The translations under genes and the position numbers were made by a program. 64,000 bases of DNA from DATARR01 sp044868005 (GTDB lineage Bacteria > Acidobacteriota > Thermoanaerobaculia > Multivoradales > UBA5704), in contig JBIOVX010000147.1 of assembly GCA_044868005.1 (NCBI GenBank), positions 1 to 64,000 of the forward strand, given 5' to 3'. Positions 7,758 to 16,389 of the stretch are shown here, in pieces (within the stretch, counting starts at the first letter, position 1; every line of letters begins with the position of its first letter). The notes beneath the pieces are model-generated. The model worked only from the letters and a program-made list of their open reading frames with translations, searched no databases and was not told the DNA's origin.

Positions 7758-9095
7758 TTGTCTCACCCCACCTACGATTACGACGCCGCCGTCATCGGCG
7801 GCGGTCCCGCGGGATCGAGCGCCGCCACGACGCTGGCCCGAGAGGGCCGCCACGTGGTGTTGTTCGAGAAGGACCGCTTCCCGCGCTTCCACATCGGCGA
7901 ATCGCTCCTCGCCACCAGCAACGAGGCCTTCGAGAAGCTCGGGCTGCAAGAGAAGGTGGCGGCCGCGGGGTTCACCCGCAAGTGGGGAGCGAGCTTCGGC
8001 CCGGCGGACGGCAGCGCCGAGAGCTACGCCGACTTCAGCGTCTCGCCCGAGATCCCCTACCCGCAGACCTGGCAGGTGCCGCGCGAACGGCTCGACGAGC
8101 TGCTGCTCGACCACGCGGCGGAGCACGGCGCCGAGGTGTGCCAGGAGCATCGGGTGATGGACGTCGCCTTCGACGCCGCCGGCGTGACCCTGGACATTGC
8201 CGGACCGGGAGAAGCCCGGCGGACGGTGCGCGTGCAGGCGGTCATCGACGCCTCGGGCCGGCTGGGCCTCCTCGCCCGCAAGCTGCGGCTGCGGGTGGAG
8301 GAGCCCAGGCTCGCCAACATCGCCGTCTACGCTCACTTCAGCGGCGTGCCGCGGCCCGAGGGGCGGCGCTCCGGCGACATCCGCATCGTCGGACGCGACG
8401 ACATGGGCTGGTTCTGGTTCATCCCCATCTCCGAGACGCTGATGAGCGTGGGCGTCGTCCTGCAGCGGCGGGTGTTCGACACCTGGCCGCGGCTCTCCCA
8501 CGAGGAGATCCTGCAGCGCGCCGTCGCCGACACGCCCGCGGCGGCGGCGCTCATGGGGGCCGCCAAGCGCGAGTGGCCGGTGCGGGTGGAAAAGGATTTC
8601 TCCTACTACGTGCGCGCCTACGCCGGCGACCGCTGGCTGCTCGCCGGCGACGCCGGCTCTTTCCTCGACCCGGTGTTTTCGACCGGCGTGACGATCGCGC
8701 TGGAGTCCGGCATCGAGGCCGGCCGCGCCCTCCATACAGCGCTCGCCAAAGGAGATCTCTCAGCCCGCTCTTTCGCCGATTTTCAACGGGTCCAGCGCCG
8801 GCGCTACCGCATGTTCCGCCGCTTCGTAGTGGGCTTCTACACGCCCAACTTCCGCGATCTCTTCTTTCAGCCCGGCGGCGGCAGGCACCTTTTCGCCGCC
8901 GTGGTCACCACGGTGGCCGGGCGCTGGTGGCCGTCGTTCTCGCGCCGGCTCCTGGTGCGCTTCTTCTTCTTCCTCGTCTGGCTGCAGCGCTGGGTGCCCG
9001 TGGCGCGGCGCATGGCGCATCACGGTGGACCGGCGGCTGCGCCGCCGATGCCGGCCGCGCAGCCTAGAACGAATCCGCGTTCACCAGCAGGTTGA
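7758..9095 (+). CDS. FAD-dependent oxidoreductase, halogenase/geranylgeranyl reductase-like
   Basis: About 445 residues. The start is taken as TTG 7758 because GGAG lies 9 nt upstream (7745-7748) and the protein then begins just before the Rossmann motif; TTG 7728 is an alternative, and there is no in-frame ATG. AVIGGGPAGSSAATTL binds the FAD ADP moiety, IGESLL follows, DDMGWFWFIP contains the WxWxIP pattern of flavin-dependent halogenases, and WLLAGDAGSFLDPVFSTG is the second FAD motif. The C-terminus is hydrophobic, suggesting membrane association. Presence of the halogenase catalytic lysine could not be verified by eye, so reductase or hydroxylase activity remains possible. The 3' end overlaps the convergent Coa1-like gene by 32 bp. 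Confidence 0.82.
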   Translation: MSHPTYDYDAAVIGGGPAGSSAATTLAREGRHVVLFEKDRFPRFHIGESLLATSNEAFEKLGLQEKVAAAGFTRKWGASFGPADGSAESYADFSVSPEIPYPQTWQVPRERLDELLLDHAAEHGAEVCQEHRVMDVAFDAAGVTLDIAGPGEARRTVRVQAVIDASGRLGLLARKLRLRVEEPRLANIAVYAHFSGVPRPEGRRSGDIRIVGRDDMGWFWFIPISETLMSVGVVLQRRVFDTWPRLSHEEILQRAVADTPAAAALMGAAKREWPVRVEKDFSYYVRAYAGDRWLLAGDAGSFLDPVFSTGVTIALESGIEAGRALHTALAKGDLSARSFADFQRVQRRRYRMFRRFVVGFYTPNFRDLFFQPGGGRHLFAAVVTTVAGRWWPSFSRRLLVRFFFFLVWLQRWVPVARRMAHHGGPAAAPPMPAAQPRTNPRSPAG

Positions 9096-9516
9096 TCCGT
9101 TCCGGCCGTCCCTTGACCTCGACCTCCAGAGTCTCGTAGTTCCAGCGCCCCGCGGACTTGTGGGCGACGGCGTAGAGGGTGCCGCTCTGCCGCGAGCCCT
9201 TCAGCGGAATGGAGATGTCCGCCGATCCGGAGGGGCCGGCCGTCTCCACGTTGCCGCTCACCCACCAGCCTTCCCGGATCGGCTCGCCCAGCTCGGCCCG
9301 TACCTGCGGGTCCGCCTTGGCTCGCTCGAGGGCCTCGCGAAAGACGTCCGTCGAGCGGATCACCGAGAAGACGAAGACCATGATCGAGAAGATGAACGCC
9401 GCGAAAAGGACGATCACCGAGCCGCAGCCGACGGGCACGGCCCACTTCCAGTTTCGCTGCCACCAATTGCGCGGCGGTGCCGCGGCCGGATTGATCGTGG
9501 GATCTGAGATCGTCAT
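9064..9516 (-). CDS. Coa1/Tim21-like membrane protein
   Basis: 150 residues: a proline-rich cytoplasmic start, one transmembrane helix (GSVIVLFAAFIFSIMVFVFSVI, around residues 32-53), then an extracytoplasmic domain with REALERAKADPQVRAELGEPI and GSADISIPLKGSRQSGTLYAVA. This layout matches the cytochrome oxidase assembly protein Coa1 family as found in bacteria. In eukaryotes the family assists cytochrome c oxidase assembly; a role here is inferred only. It lies 12 nt downstream of the GWxTD gene and is probably cotranscribed with it. Confidence 0.8.
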   Translation of the reverse strand: MTISDPTINPAAAPPRNWWQRNWKWAVPVGCGSVIVLFAAFIFSIMVFVFSVIRSTDVFREALERAKADPQVRAELGEPIREGWWVSGNVETAGPSGSADISIPLKGSRQSGTLYAVAHKSAGRWNYETLEVEVKGRPERINLLVNADSF

Positions 9517-9528
9517 CCGCTTCTCCTT

Positions 9529-10173
9529 TCACGACGGATCGAATCGCCGTACGGAGGCCCGCGCGGCCATCTCCAGATACTCCTCGCCCTCCGTCAGGTA
9601 CGTATGCTGGGGGTCGATGACGAAGGCGAGGACGATCTCCGGTCCCGCGCCCTCCTCCCCGAAGAGCTGCCGGATGGCCGGCTCGAGCTCGTCGGCCTTG
9701 TAGACCCAGGACTCCAGAGAGACGAGGTGGGTCTGGACGACGGGAGGCGCGCCCGACCTTCCCGGATCCCAGGCCGGAACCTTCTTCTGACTGTAGCGCA
9801 GCAGGGGCGGCGGACCGAGGAGGATGAGGGCCCGTCCGCGATCCGTGAGGCTGCCGCGGGTGCCGCGTTCGGAGTACAGCCGGTCGGCCGCTTCGACCCG
9901 TTCATAGAACGTACGGGAGAATTCGTTGCCGGGCGTGTTGGGGTCGGGATCCCGCCGGCGCCAGAAGGCCTCGATGAAGTCGACGGACTCCCGCGTGGTG
10001 TGGAGTCGGCGGAGCTGGCGTTCCTCCTCCGGCAGCATCAGCCAGCGAGTGGGGCCATCGGCGAGCCCGGCGCCGCCGGCCAGGCGGGCAGGAGCGGACC
10101 CGCAGCCGCAGGCGAGCGACGAGAGCAGTGCTACCGTGGCGAGGCGCCAGCGCAGGCGGATGCCTCCAGCCAT
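9529..10173 (-). CDS. GWxTD-domain lipoprotein
   Basis: 214 residues. The hydrophobic N-terminus ends in LACGCGS, where a cysteine can be lipidated. The body shows the GWxTD-domain pattern: RWLMLPEEERQLRRL, FIEAFWRRRDPDPNTPGNEFSRTFYERV, RGTRGSLTDRGRALILLGPP. The domain is common in Acidobacteriota and Bacteroidota envelope proteins; its function is not established. It precedes the Coa1-like gene by 12 nt, suggesting an envelope-related operon. Confidence 0.85.
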   Translation of the reverse strand: MAGGIRLRWRLATVALLSSLACGCGSAPARLAGGAGLADGPTRWLMLPEEERQLRRLHTTRESVDFIEAFWRRRDPDPNTPGNEFSRTFYERVEAADRLYSERGTRGSLTDRGRALILLGPPPLLRYSQKKVPAWDPGRSGAPPVVQTHLVSLESWVYKADELEPAIRQLFGEEGAGPEIVLAFVIDPQHTYLTEGEEYLEMAARASVRRFDPS

Positions 10174-10240
10174 AGTCGGTCCGACCGCCTCCTCCCTTCA
10201 GACCAAACCTCAAATCCGGGACCCCGCGAGATCCCGGCGC

Positions 10241-10522
10241 TCAGTGCACGCTGTCGCCGCCGACCGGTTCAGGCGCTTCCTGAATCGTCCCGAACGCCTC
10301 CTCGTAACGCTCCAGATTGGCGGCGAGAGCGCGGATGATGCGCTTGAAGTGCCCCGGACTGGTGACGATCCGGGAAGTCACGATGCCCTGCGGAGGAGCC
10401 AGGTTGATGAAGTCGAGGATGAACTCCTCGCGCGTGTGGGTGATGCGGAGCAGGTTGGAGTAGCGGCCTTTCAGCTCGTCGTCGCTGATCTTGACGTTGA
10501 GGCCCGCTTCGGGCTCGTCCAT
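10241..10522 (-). CDS. DUF3467 protein
   Basis: 93 residues from the ATG at 10522, which has AGGAGA 6 nt upstream. The sequence (GRYSNLLRITHTREEFILDFINL, then VTSRIVTSPGHFKRIIRALAANLERYEE) matches the small cytoplasmic DUF3467 family of unknown function. It is downstream of the glycerate kinase gene, from which it is separated by a 9-bp hairpin, and 67 bp upstream of the GWxTD gene. Confidence 0.9.
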   Translation of the reverse strand: MDEPEAGLNVKISDDELKGRYSNLLRITHTREEFILDFINLAPPQGIVTSRIVTSPGHFKRIIRALAANLERYEEAFGTIQEAPEPVGGDSVH

Positions 10523-10590
10523 GAGATCTCCTGATAATGAGTGCCTCGATGCTATCCCAACGGGGGCAAGCCCGCTCGACCTCACCCCAA

Positions 10591-10612
10591 CCCCTCTCCT
10601 AAAGGAGAGGGG
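10591..10612 (-). terminator. Perfect 9-bp hairpin directly after the glycerate kinase stop
   Basis: CCCCTCTCC, TAAA loop, GGAGAGGGG starts immediately next to the stop codon of the minus-strand glycerate kinase gene. There is no T-tract, so intrinsic termination is uncertain; the same stem recurs at other intergenic sites and may be a dispersed repeat instead. Confidence 0.5.
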
Positions 10613-11881
10613 CTAAACAGGGGCCCGGAGATAGACGGCGAGATCGCCGACGTTGGTCCCCGTGGAACCGGTCTCCAGCAAGGCTCCCGGCACGGCGGCG
10701 AGGGCGGGACGCGAATCGTGGCGCGCGAGCGCCGCGTCGGGATCGATCCTCGCCCGCCGGACCACCTCCCAGGTGCCGCCGTCCACCCGCGCTCCGGCGT
10801 AGCGGGTCGGGCCGTCCTCGCCGTCGGTGGCCACGGTGAAGACGAGCTCGCCCGTGCCTCCGGAGATCTCCCGCGCCGCGGCGAGGGCCAGCTCCTGGTT
10901 CCGTCCGCCGCTGCCGGTCTCTTCTCCCAGTGTAACGGTGGTCTCGCCGCCGAGAACCAGCGCCACGCCGGCATCTCCCGCCGCGCGCGCGAGGGACCGG
11001 CCGCGCTCGACGAGCTGGCGCGCCGCCTGTGCCGCCTCGCCTTTCAGCTCGCCTTCTGCGACATGGAAACTTCGCCGCCGCGCTTCGCCTGCCGCGGCCA
11101 TGACGGCGGTGCGCGCGCTGCCGAGCAGGACGGTCTCGACGGTCGCCAGCGAGGGGTGCCCCGGCTTCAGCGTCTCCGGCAGCTCGCCCCGGGCGCCGGA
11201 GGCGAGATGCCGGCGCACGCTCGCCGGCACCTGCAGGCCTTCGATGGCCGCGAGCGCGTCCGCGAAAGTCGTCGGATCGGCGGCGAAGGGACCGGAGGCG
11301 ATGGTCGCCGGATCGTCACCCGGCACATCGGAGAGGAGCAGGACGAGGATCCGCTCCAACCGGCCGCCCGTGGCCCTCAGCGCGCCGCCGCCCTTGAGGC
11401 GCGAGAGGTGCTTGCGCACGGCGTTGACGGTGTGGATCGGCAGGCCCGAGGCCAGCAGGGCGCTCTGCGTGGCGGCGAGGTCTTCGAGCGTGAGCCCTGC
11501 CGCCGGCGCCTCTACGCACGCCGAGGCGCCGCCCGAGATCATGGCGAGGAAGGGGCGGGGCGGGATCTCGGCGAGCCATCGCTCGAGGCGCTCTCCGGCG
11601 GCGAGGCTCTGCCGGTCGGGAAGCGGATGGCCGCCGGTCTTCTGCTCCCAGCCGGGATCGAGGAGCGACGAGGCGCGCAGCGGGCGAATGAGCAGCCGCC
11701 GCGCGCCCGGCTCCAGCGCCTCGCGCACCCCGCGGCCGAGAGCCGCGCCGGCCTTGCCGAGCGAGAGCACCGCCGCGAAGCGCTCGCCGCGGCGGGCCAG
11801 CTCCTCGCGCGCCAGCCGCTCCGGGTCCACGGCCGCGAAAGCGGCGGCGATCATCCGCCGGGCGAGATCGTGTAGGTCCAT
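10613..11881 (-). CDS. Glycerate 2-kinase (GckA/TtuD type)
   Basis: 422 residues of the DUF4147/MOFRL glycerate kinase family. The N-terminal domain contains AAVLSLGKAGAALGRGV and MISGGASACVEAPAAGLTLEDL; the C-terminal MOFRL domain has LVLGGETTVTLGEETGSGGRNQELALAAA and FTVATDGEDGPTRYAGARVDG, ending with ETGSTGTNVGDLAVYL. It phosphorylates D-glycerate to 2-phosphoglycerate with ATP, linking glyoxylate or serine breakdown to glycolysis. Its start overlaps the end of the ABC ATPase gene by 31 bp on the same strand, so it is probably translated from the same transcript, although the functions look unrelated. Confidence 0.9.
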   Translation of the reverse strand: MDLHDLARRMIAAAFAAVDPERLAREELARRGERFAAVLSLGKAGAALGRGVREALEPGARRLLIRPLRASSLLDPGWEQKTGGHPLPDRQSLAAGERLERWLAEIPPRPFLAMISGGASACVEAPAAGLTLEDLAATQSALLASGLPIHTVNAVRKHLSRLKGGGALRATGGRLERILVLLLSDVPGDDPATIASGPFAADPTTFADALAAIEGLQVPASVRRHLASGARGELPETLKPGHPSLATVETVLLGSARTAVMAAAGEARRRSFHVAEGELKGEAAQAARQLVERGRSLARAAGDAGVALVLGGETTVTLGEETGSGGRNQELALAAAREISGGTGELVFTVATDGEDGPTRYAGARVDGGTWEVVRRARIDPDAALARHDSRPALAAVPGALLETGSTGTNVGDLAVYLRAPV

Positions 11882-13152
11882 TGAACCCCCTCCCCGAACT
11901 CCCACCGGTGCTCCGGAAAGTAAACCCCGACTCCGCCTTGACCAGCCGTCACCGTGAAGGCGAGCGCGCGCCGCTGATAATCGTAGGGAGCGCCCGCCTT
12001 GGAGTGCACGGCGACGTCCACCACGTACTCGCCGGGAGCGAGGCGCAGCGCCGGGCAGGCGAGCCGCACGGTGACCTCGCCCTCCAGACGGCCGGGAACG
12101 TAGCCGTCGAGGTCCGTGTTGGTGCCCCACACCTCGAAGCCGCGCGGGGTCGCGATGGCGACGCCGAAGACGAAGTCCTCCAGCGGCCGGTCGGCCCGGG
12201 CGCGGATCTCGAAGACGACGTCCTCCGCGCTCTCGACGTGATAGCGCTCCTCGGCGCCGGCGAGGAGGCGGATCGAGACGATCTCGGCCTCGCGCGACCC
12301 CCAACGCAGCTCCTCCGAGACCTCCTCGCCCGCCCGCTCGCGCTCCCGCTTGGCGGCGAGGTGCTGCTCGCCCTCCTGCTCCGCCACCTCCTGGCGATAG
12401 GCGTCGATCACCCGGCGCGGCTCGCCCACCAAGCGCTGGCGGCCGCCTTCGAGCCACAGCACGCGGTCGCACACCCCCTCCACCAGGTCGAGCGAGTGGC
12501 TGACGAGCAGCAGGGTGCCGCCCGCGGCGAGGAACTCCTCGATGCGGCGCAGGCAGCGGTGGGCGAAGGCCTCGTCGCCCACCGCCAGCACCTCGTCCAC
12601 CAGCAATACCTGAGGATCGGTATGGACGGCCACGGCGAAGCCCAGCCGCACGTACATGCCGGAGGAGTAGTTCTTGACCGGCTCCTCCATGAAGTCGCTC
12701 AGGCCCGAGAACTCGACGATGTCGGCGTAGCGGCTCTGGATCTGCTTGCGCGAGAGGCCGAGCACGGCGCCGTTGATGAAGACGTTCTCCCGTCCCGAGA
12801 TCTCGGGGTGGAATCCCGCTCCCAGCTCGATCAGCGCCGCCACGCGGCCGGCCACGGTGATGCGTCCCGCGGTGGGCTTGAGCATGCCGGCCACCAGCTT
12901 GAGCAGGGTGGACTTGCCGGAGCCGTTGCCGCCGATGACGCCGAACGCCTCGCCGCGGCCCACCGTGAAGGTCACCTCTTCGATGGCGGTGATCGCCTCC
13001 TCCGGCTTGAGATCGCGCGTCAGGCTGCGGCCGACGAGGGCGCTCTTCAAGGTGCGGAGCCGGTCGCCAGGCAGCGTCCGGCGGTAGAGCTTGCGGACCT
13101 GCTCGACGCGGATGGCGTCCGGGACCGCCGCTGCGGGGAGAGGCTCGCTCAC
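11851..13152 (-). CDS. ABC transporter ATPase for polysaccharide export (Wzt-like)
   Basis: 433 residues from a GTG at 13152 that overlaps the permease stop (GTGA). Walker A is GVIGGNGSGKSTLLKL, the signature helix contains KNYSSGMYVRLGFA, and Walker B is VLLVDEVLAVGD. After the ATPase domain (~260 residues) a C-terminal domain follows a charged linker: EIVSIRLLAGAEERYHVESAEDVVFEIRA and TNTDLDGYVPGRLEGEVTV, the carbohydrate-binding Wzt fold that recognises the modified end of the O-antigen or polysaccharide before export. With the preceding permease it forms a two-gene export ABC transporter. No glycan synthesis genes are in the window. Confidence 0.92.
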   Translation of the reverse strand: MSEPLPAAAVPDAIRVEQVRKLYRRTLPGDRLRTLKSALVGRSLTRDLKPEEAITAIEEVTFTVGRGEAFGVIGGNGSGKSTLLKLVAGMLKPTAGRITVAGRVAALIELGAGFHPEISGRENVFINGAVLGLSRKQIQSRYADIVEFSGLSDFMEEPVKNYSSGMYVRLGFAVAVHTDPQVLLVDEVLAVGDEAFAHRCLRRIEEFLAAGGTLLLVSHSLDLVEGVCDRVLWLEGGRQRLVGEPRRVIDAYRQEVAEQEGEQHLAAKRERERAGEEVSEELRWGSREAEIVSIRLLAGAEERYHVESAEDVVFEIRARADRPLEDFVFGVAIATPRGFEVWGTNTDLDGYVPGRLEGEVTVRLACPALRLAPGEYVVDVAVHSKAGAPYDYQRRALAFTVTAGQGGVGVYFPEHRWEFGEGVQWTYTISPGG

Positions 13153-13949
13153 GCCGCCTCCACCAGCGTCTCGCGCAGCCGTTCGAAGAGACCCGCTCCC
13201 ATCGCCCAGGCGAAGACGCTCACCAGGGCCATCTGGATCCACAGCAGAGGCTCGGGCAGAACGCCGTGGAACAGCACCTCCTGATAGGCCCGGATGAACG
13301 GCGTGAACGGGTTGATCAGCACCAGCCAATGCAACGGACCGAGGCCGCGGATGGTCTCGAGCGAGTAGAGGATCGGCGTCAGGAAGAACATCAGCGTCAG
13401 GAGGTTGGCGAGGAGGTCCCGCGCGTCCTTGAAATGGACGGTGAGCGCCGACGCGCCGAGGGCCAGGCCCGCCACCATGGGCAGATGGAGCAGGAGGATC
13501 GCCGGCAGGGCGACGATCGAGGCGCCGCCCACGGGGTAGCCGAGGATCCGCCCCGCCACCATCGCCACGATGACGATCGGCAGCGCGAACAGCAGGTGCA
13601 CCAGGTTGGAGAGCACGGAGACCATGGGCAGCAGCTCGGCCGGGAAGACCGCCTTGCGGATCAGCCCCGAGTTGGCGAGGAGCGACATCGAGCCTTCGAG
13701 CGCGGAGGCGGAGATCCAGATCCAGGGGAACAGCCCGCTCACCAGGAAGAGCGCGTAGGGGCTCATGCCGCCGCGCGGCTTGAAGACGATGCTGAAGACG
13801 AAGGTATACACCGCGAGCAGCAGCAGCGGGTTGACGAGCGACCAGAGGAAACCGAGCACCGAGCCGCGGTAGCGGGCCTTGAGCTCCCTGGAGGTGAGGG
13901 TCGCGAGAAGGCCGCGGAAGCGGAAGAGCTGAAAGGCGACCCGGAACAT
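13149..13949 (-). CDS. ABC-2 type polysaccharide export permease (Wzm-like)
   Basis: 266 residues from the ATG at 13949 (an ATG at 13970 would add 7 residues; neither has a purine-rich site upstream). The motif ELKARYRGSVLGFLWSLVNPLLLLAVYTFVF is the classic amphipathic coupling region and first helix of O-antigen export permeases, followed by five more hydrophobic segments, including LLTLMFFLTPILYSLETI and WLVLINPFTPFIRAYQEVLF. It forms the membrane channel with the overlapping ATPase gene. It is divergent from the YfhO-like gene, with starts only ~28 bp apart. Confidence 0.92.
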   Translation of the reverse strand: MFRVAFQLFRFRGLLATLTSRELKARYRGSVLGFLWSLVNPLLLLAVYTFVFSIVFKPRGGMSPYALFLVSGLFPWIWISASALEGSMSLLANSGLIRKAVFPAELLPMVSVLSNLVHLLFALPIVIVAMVAGRILGYPVGGASIVALPAILLLHLPMVAGLALGASALTVHFKDARDLLANLLTLMFFLTPILYSLETIRGLGPLHWLVLINPFTPFIRAYQEVLFHGVLPEPLLWIQMALVSVFAWAMGAGLFERLRETLVEAA

Positions 13950-13977
13950 AGGAGGAGGGAAATGTATCATCGCGGGA

Positions 13978-16389
13978 TTGGCGACTCTGATCCTCTCCCC
14001 CGACTGGAGTCCGCTGGACCTCCTGCCCGGCGTCTGGGTCGGGCTGCTGGGGGCCTTGCTCGCCGCCGGGCTCCGGAGATGGTTCGATCCGGTGCCGGGC
14101 CGGGTCCTCGCTGCTTTCGCCGCGGTTCTCCTGCTGCTCTTCGCCCCGGTGCTCTTCGGCGGCAAGGTGCTGCTGCCGCTCGACAACCTGCGCGGCCAGG
14201 TCCCTTTCCAGAGATTGCCGCCGGCGGAGCCGCACGGCAACTTCCTGCAGGGAGATCTGATCCAGCTCGTCACCCCCTCGCTGGCCGCCGTGCGCATGGC
14301 TTGGTCGGCAGGCCGCTGGCCGCTGTGGAACGCGCAGGCTGGAGCGGGCGTCCCGCTTCTCGCCGATCCGCAGGCGCAGGCGCTGCAGCCTCTCGTGCTC
14401 CTCGGCCTGCCCTTACCGCTGCCGAGCGCCGCCGGAGTGACCGCGGCCCTGCGCGTGCTGGCGGCGCTGGTCTTCTGCTTTCTCTGGCTGCGGCGGCAGG
14501 GGTTGACGGAAGCACCCGCCTTCGCCGGTTCCCTCGCCTACGGGCTCGGCGGCTTCCTGCTGCTGTGGCTGGGCTGGCCGATCGCGAGCTCCGCGGCGCT
14601 CCTGCCGCTCGTGCTCTACGCGGTGGCGAGGTGCGACGAGCCTGGAGGACGGCGGGACGCGCTGCTGCTCACCCTGGCCGTGCTGGCCCTCCTCCTCGGC
14701 GGGCATCCGGAGACCGTGCTGTATGCCCTGGGACTCACCCTCGCCTTTCTCCTCGACAAGGCGCGCCGGCGGCCCAGGGGTTCGCGGAGAGCGTTGCTCG
14801 TGCGATCGGGGGGAGCCCTCGCGATCGCCGGCCTGATCGCGGCGCCCGTCCTGCTGCCGGCGCTCGAATACATGCCGAAGACGTTGCGGGCGGCGCGTCT
14901 GGGGCAGGTTCGCGCTGCGATATCGGTGCCCCCCAATGTAGAGACGCCCGGTGGGGCGTCTCCGCAGCGGCGATATCCCTCCAAAGACGGCAACCTCCCG
15001 CGGAACCCTTCGTTGGGTCGTACCGCTTTCTCCGCCTCGGAGACGCCCCACGGGGCGTCTCTACATTGGGGGGGGCCGCCTTTCGTAGAAAAGATCGCCC
15101 TCCGCTGGCTGCCCATCGCCGCGCCCAACGCCTACGGCAACAGCCGGTTCATCCATTACTGGGGCCTCTCGAATACCAACGAGGACGCGAGCGGCTTCGT
15201 GGGGACAGCCACGTTGTTGGCCGCGCTGCTGGCAGTCGGCGCGAAACGACGATTCCCGCAAGAACGGCTGGCGCTGGGGATCGCGGCGCTCTGTTTGGTC
15301 CTGCTCGCCCCGTTGGGACTCTCCTCGCGCCTGTTGCTCCCGCTCTCTCTCTGCCTCTGCTACCTCGGAGCCTGTACGCTGGAGCGCTTCAGGCTAGGAG
15401 AGGTCCGTCGCCGCTCCGTGCTGATCGCGGCGCTGGGCCTCGGCCTCGTTCTCGTCTGGGGCTATCTCGCGCATCCCGATCCCGCAGATCCGGGACGGCT
15501 CGAGGTGTTCCGCATGGGCTGGCTCCGCTGGCAGCTCCGGTTCCTGGCACTTGCCGCTGTGCTGCTCATCGTCGCGGTTTCCTGGCGGCGGCGCGGCAGA
15601 GCGGTCGCGGTGGTGGGATTGGCGGCGGTGGTGGGAGCCGAGCTGCTGATGATTCACCGTCCCGCCAATCCGCCCATGCCTCGCCGCCTGACGTTGCCCA
15701 TCACCGGACCGATCCGTTTTCTTCAGGCAAGGCTAGGGAGAGACTCCCACTACCGCATGGCCGCGCTCGGCCGCGCCTTCCCGCCCAACCTGGCGTCTCT
15801 CTATGGATTGACCGACGCGAGGATCTACAATCCGATGGCGCCTCAGGCGTACGTGGAGGCGACGGCGCCGATCACCGCTGCCTGGTGGGGAGAGCTGCCG
15901 GAGCTCGGCAATCCCGGCCATCCGCTCTACCCGCGGCTCGGCGTGCGCTACCTGATGGCCGAGCCCGGTGCGATGCTCCCGCCTCCGCTGCAACGCGTTT
16001 ACGCTGATCCGGACGGCTCGATCTGGGAGCGGCCCGGCGCGCTGCCGCGGCTGTTCCTTCCTGGCGCCGCCGGCCGCGTGGTCATCCCGCGTCTGGAGGA
16101 TTCCTGGATCACCGCGCGGGTCCACGCCGGGCCTGCGCAGCTAAGCTCCAGCCTCTACCAGGACGGCGGCTGGCGGCTCCTTCTCGAAGGCCGCGCGCGT
16201 CCGACGGCGATCTCCGAAGGCGCCTTTCTTGCCGCTCCCCTGCCGGCCGGGCGCTGGCGCGTGGATCTGCTGTATCGGCCGCGGGCCTTTCTCTGGGGGT
16301 GCGTTCTCGCGGCGTTGGGTTTGGCGGCGGGTGCGGCGGCGCTCAAGCCGCGCCTTACACGTACGGCTCGCGCAGATCCACCGGCTTGA
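13978..16389 (+). CDS. YfhO-like polytopic membrane protein with in-frame repeat insertion
   Basis: 803 residues from TTG 13978 (no closer ATG). A long run of hydrophobic helices begins at LLPGVWVGLLGALLAAGL; PLDNLRGQVPFQRLPPAEPHGNFLQGDLIQLVTP is the extracytoplasmic loop I recall from YfhO-type proteins, and the C-terminal third is a soluble domain with a final hydrophobic helix. YfhO proteins are GT-C-like membrane enzymes implicated in glycosylating envelope polymers; a catalytic role here is inferred. Residues about 318-366 (positions 14929-15075) are encoded by an inserted inverted-repeat element and have no similarity to the surrounding protein. It overlaps the convergent terC gene by 35 bp. 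A second YfhO-like gene is cut by the right window edge. Confidence 0.82.
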   Translation: MATLILSPDWSPLDLLPGVWVGLLGALLAAGLRRWFDPVPGRVLAAFAAVLLLLFAPVLFGGKVLLPLDNLRGQVPFQRLPPAEPHGNFLQGDLIQLVTPSLAAVRMAWSAGRWPLWNAQAGAGVPLLADPQAQALQPLVLLGLPLPLPSAAGVTAALRVLAALVFCFLWLRRQGLTEAPAFAGSLAYGLGGFLLLWLGWPIASSAALLPLVLYAVARCDEPGGRRDALLLTLAVLALLLGGHPETVLYALGLTLAFLLDKARRRPRGSRRALLVRSGGALAIAGLIAAPVLLPALEYMPKTLRAARLGQVRAAISVPPNVETPGGASPQRRYPSKDGNLPRNPSLGRTAFSASETPHGASLHWGGPPFVEKIALRWLPIAAPNAYGNSRFIHYWGLSNTNEDASGFVGTATLLAALLAVGAKRRFPQERLALGIAALCLVLLAPLGLSSRLLLPLSLCLCYLGACTLERFRLGEVRRRSVLIAALGLGLVLVWGYLAHPDPADPGRLEVFRMGWLRWQLRFLALAAVLLIVAVSWRRRGRAVAVVGLAAVVGAELLMIHRPANPPMPRRLTLPITGPIRFLQARLGRDSHYRMAALGRAFPPNLASLYGLTDARIYNPMAPQAYVEATAPITAAWWGELPELGNPGHPLYPRLGVRYLMAEPGAMLPPPLQRVYADPDGSIWERPGALPRLFLPGAAGRVVIPRLEDSWITARVHAGPAQLSSSLYQDGGWRLLLEGRARPTAISEGAFLAAPLPAGRWRVDLLYRPRAFLWGCVLAALGLAAGAAALKPRLTRTARADPPA
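14929..15075. repeat. Inverted-repeat element inserted in frame inside a coding sequence
   Basis: Two 36-bp arms at 14929-14964 and 15038-15073 are reverse complements with a single difference. Each begins CCCCCCAATGTAGAGACGCC and contains a GACGCCCC/GGGGCGTC sub-palindrome; about 73 bp separate them. The element preserves the reading frame of the YfhO-like gene. The TGTAG start recalls the TGTAGGGGCG family elsewhere in the window. Confidence 0.85.

Noticed and set aside
7548..8735. N-terminal extension of the serine protease frame
   Set aside because: It is antisense to the flavoprotein gene; the signal peptide and ribosome binding site fix the start at 7547.
11882..12472. N-terminal extension of the glycerate kinase frame
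   Set aside because: It overlaps the Wzt ATPase in another frame and has arginine-rich shadow composition; the kinase starts at 11881.
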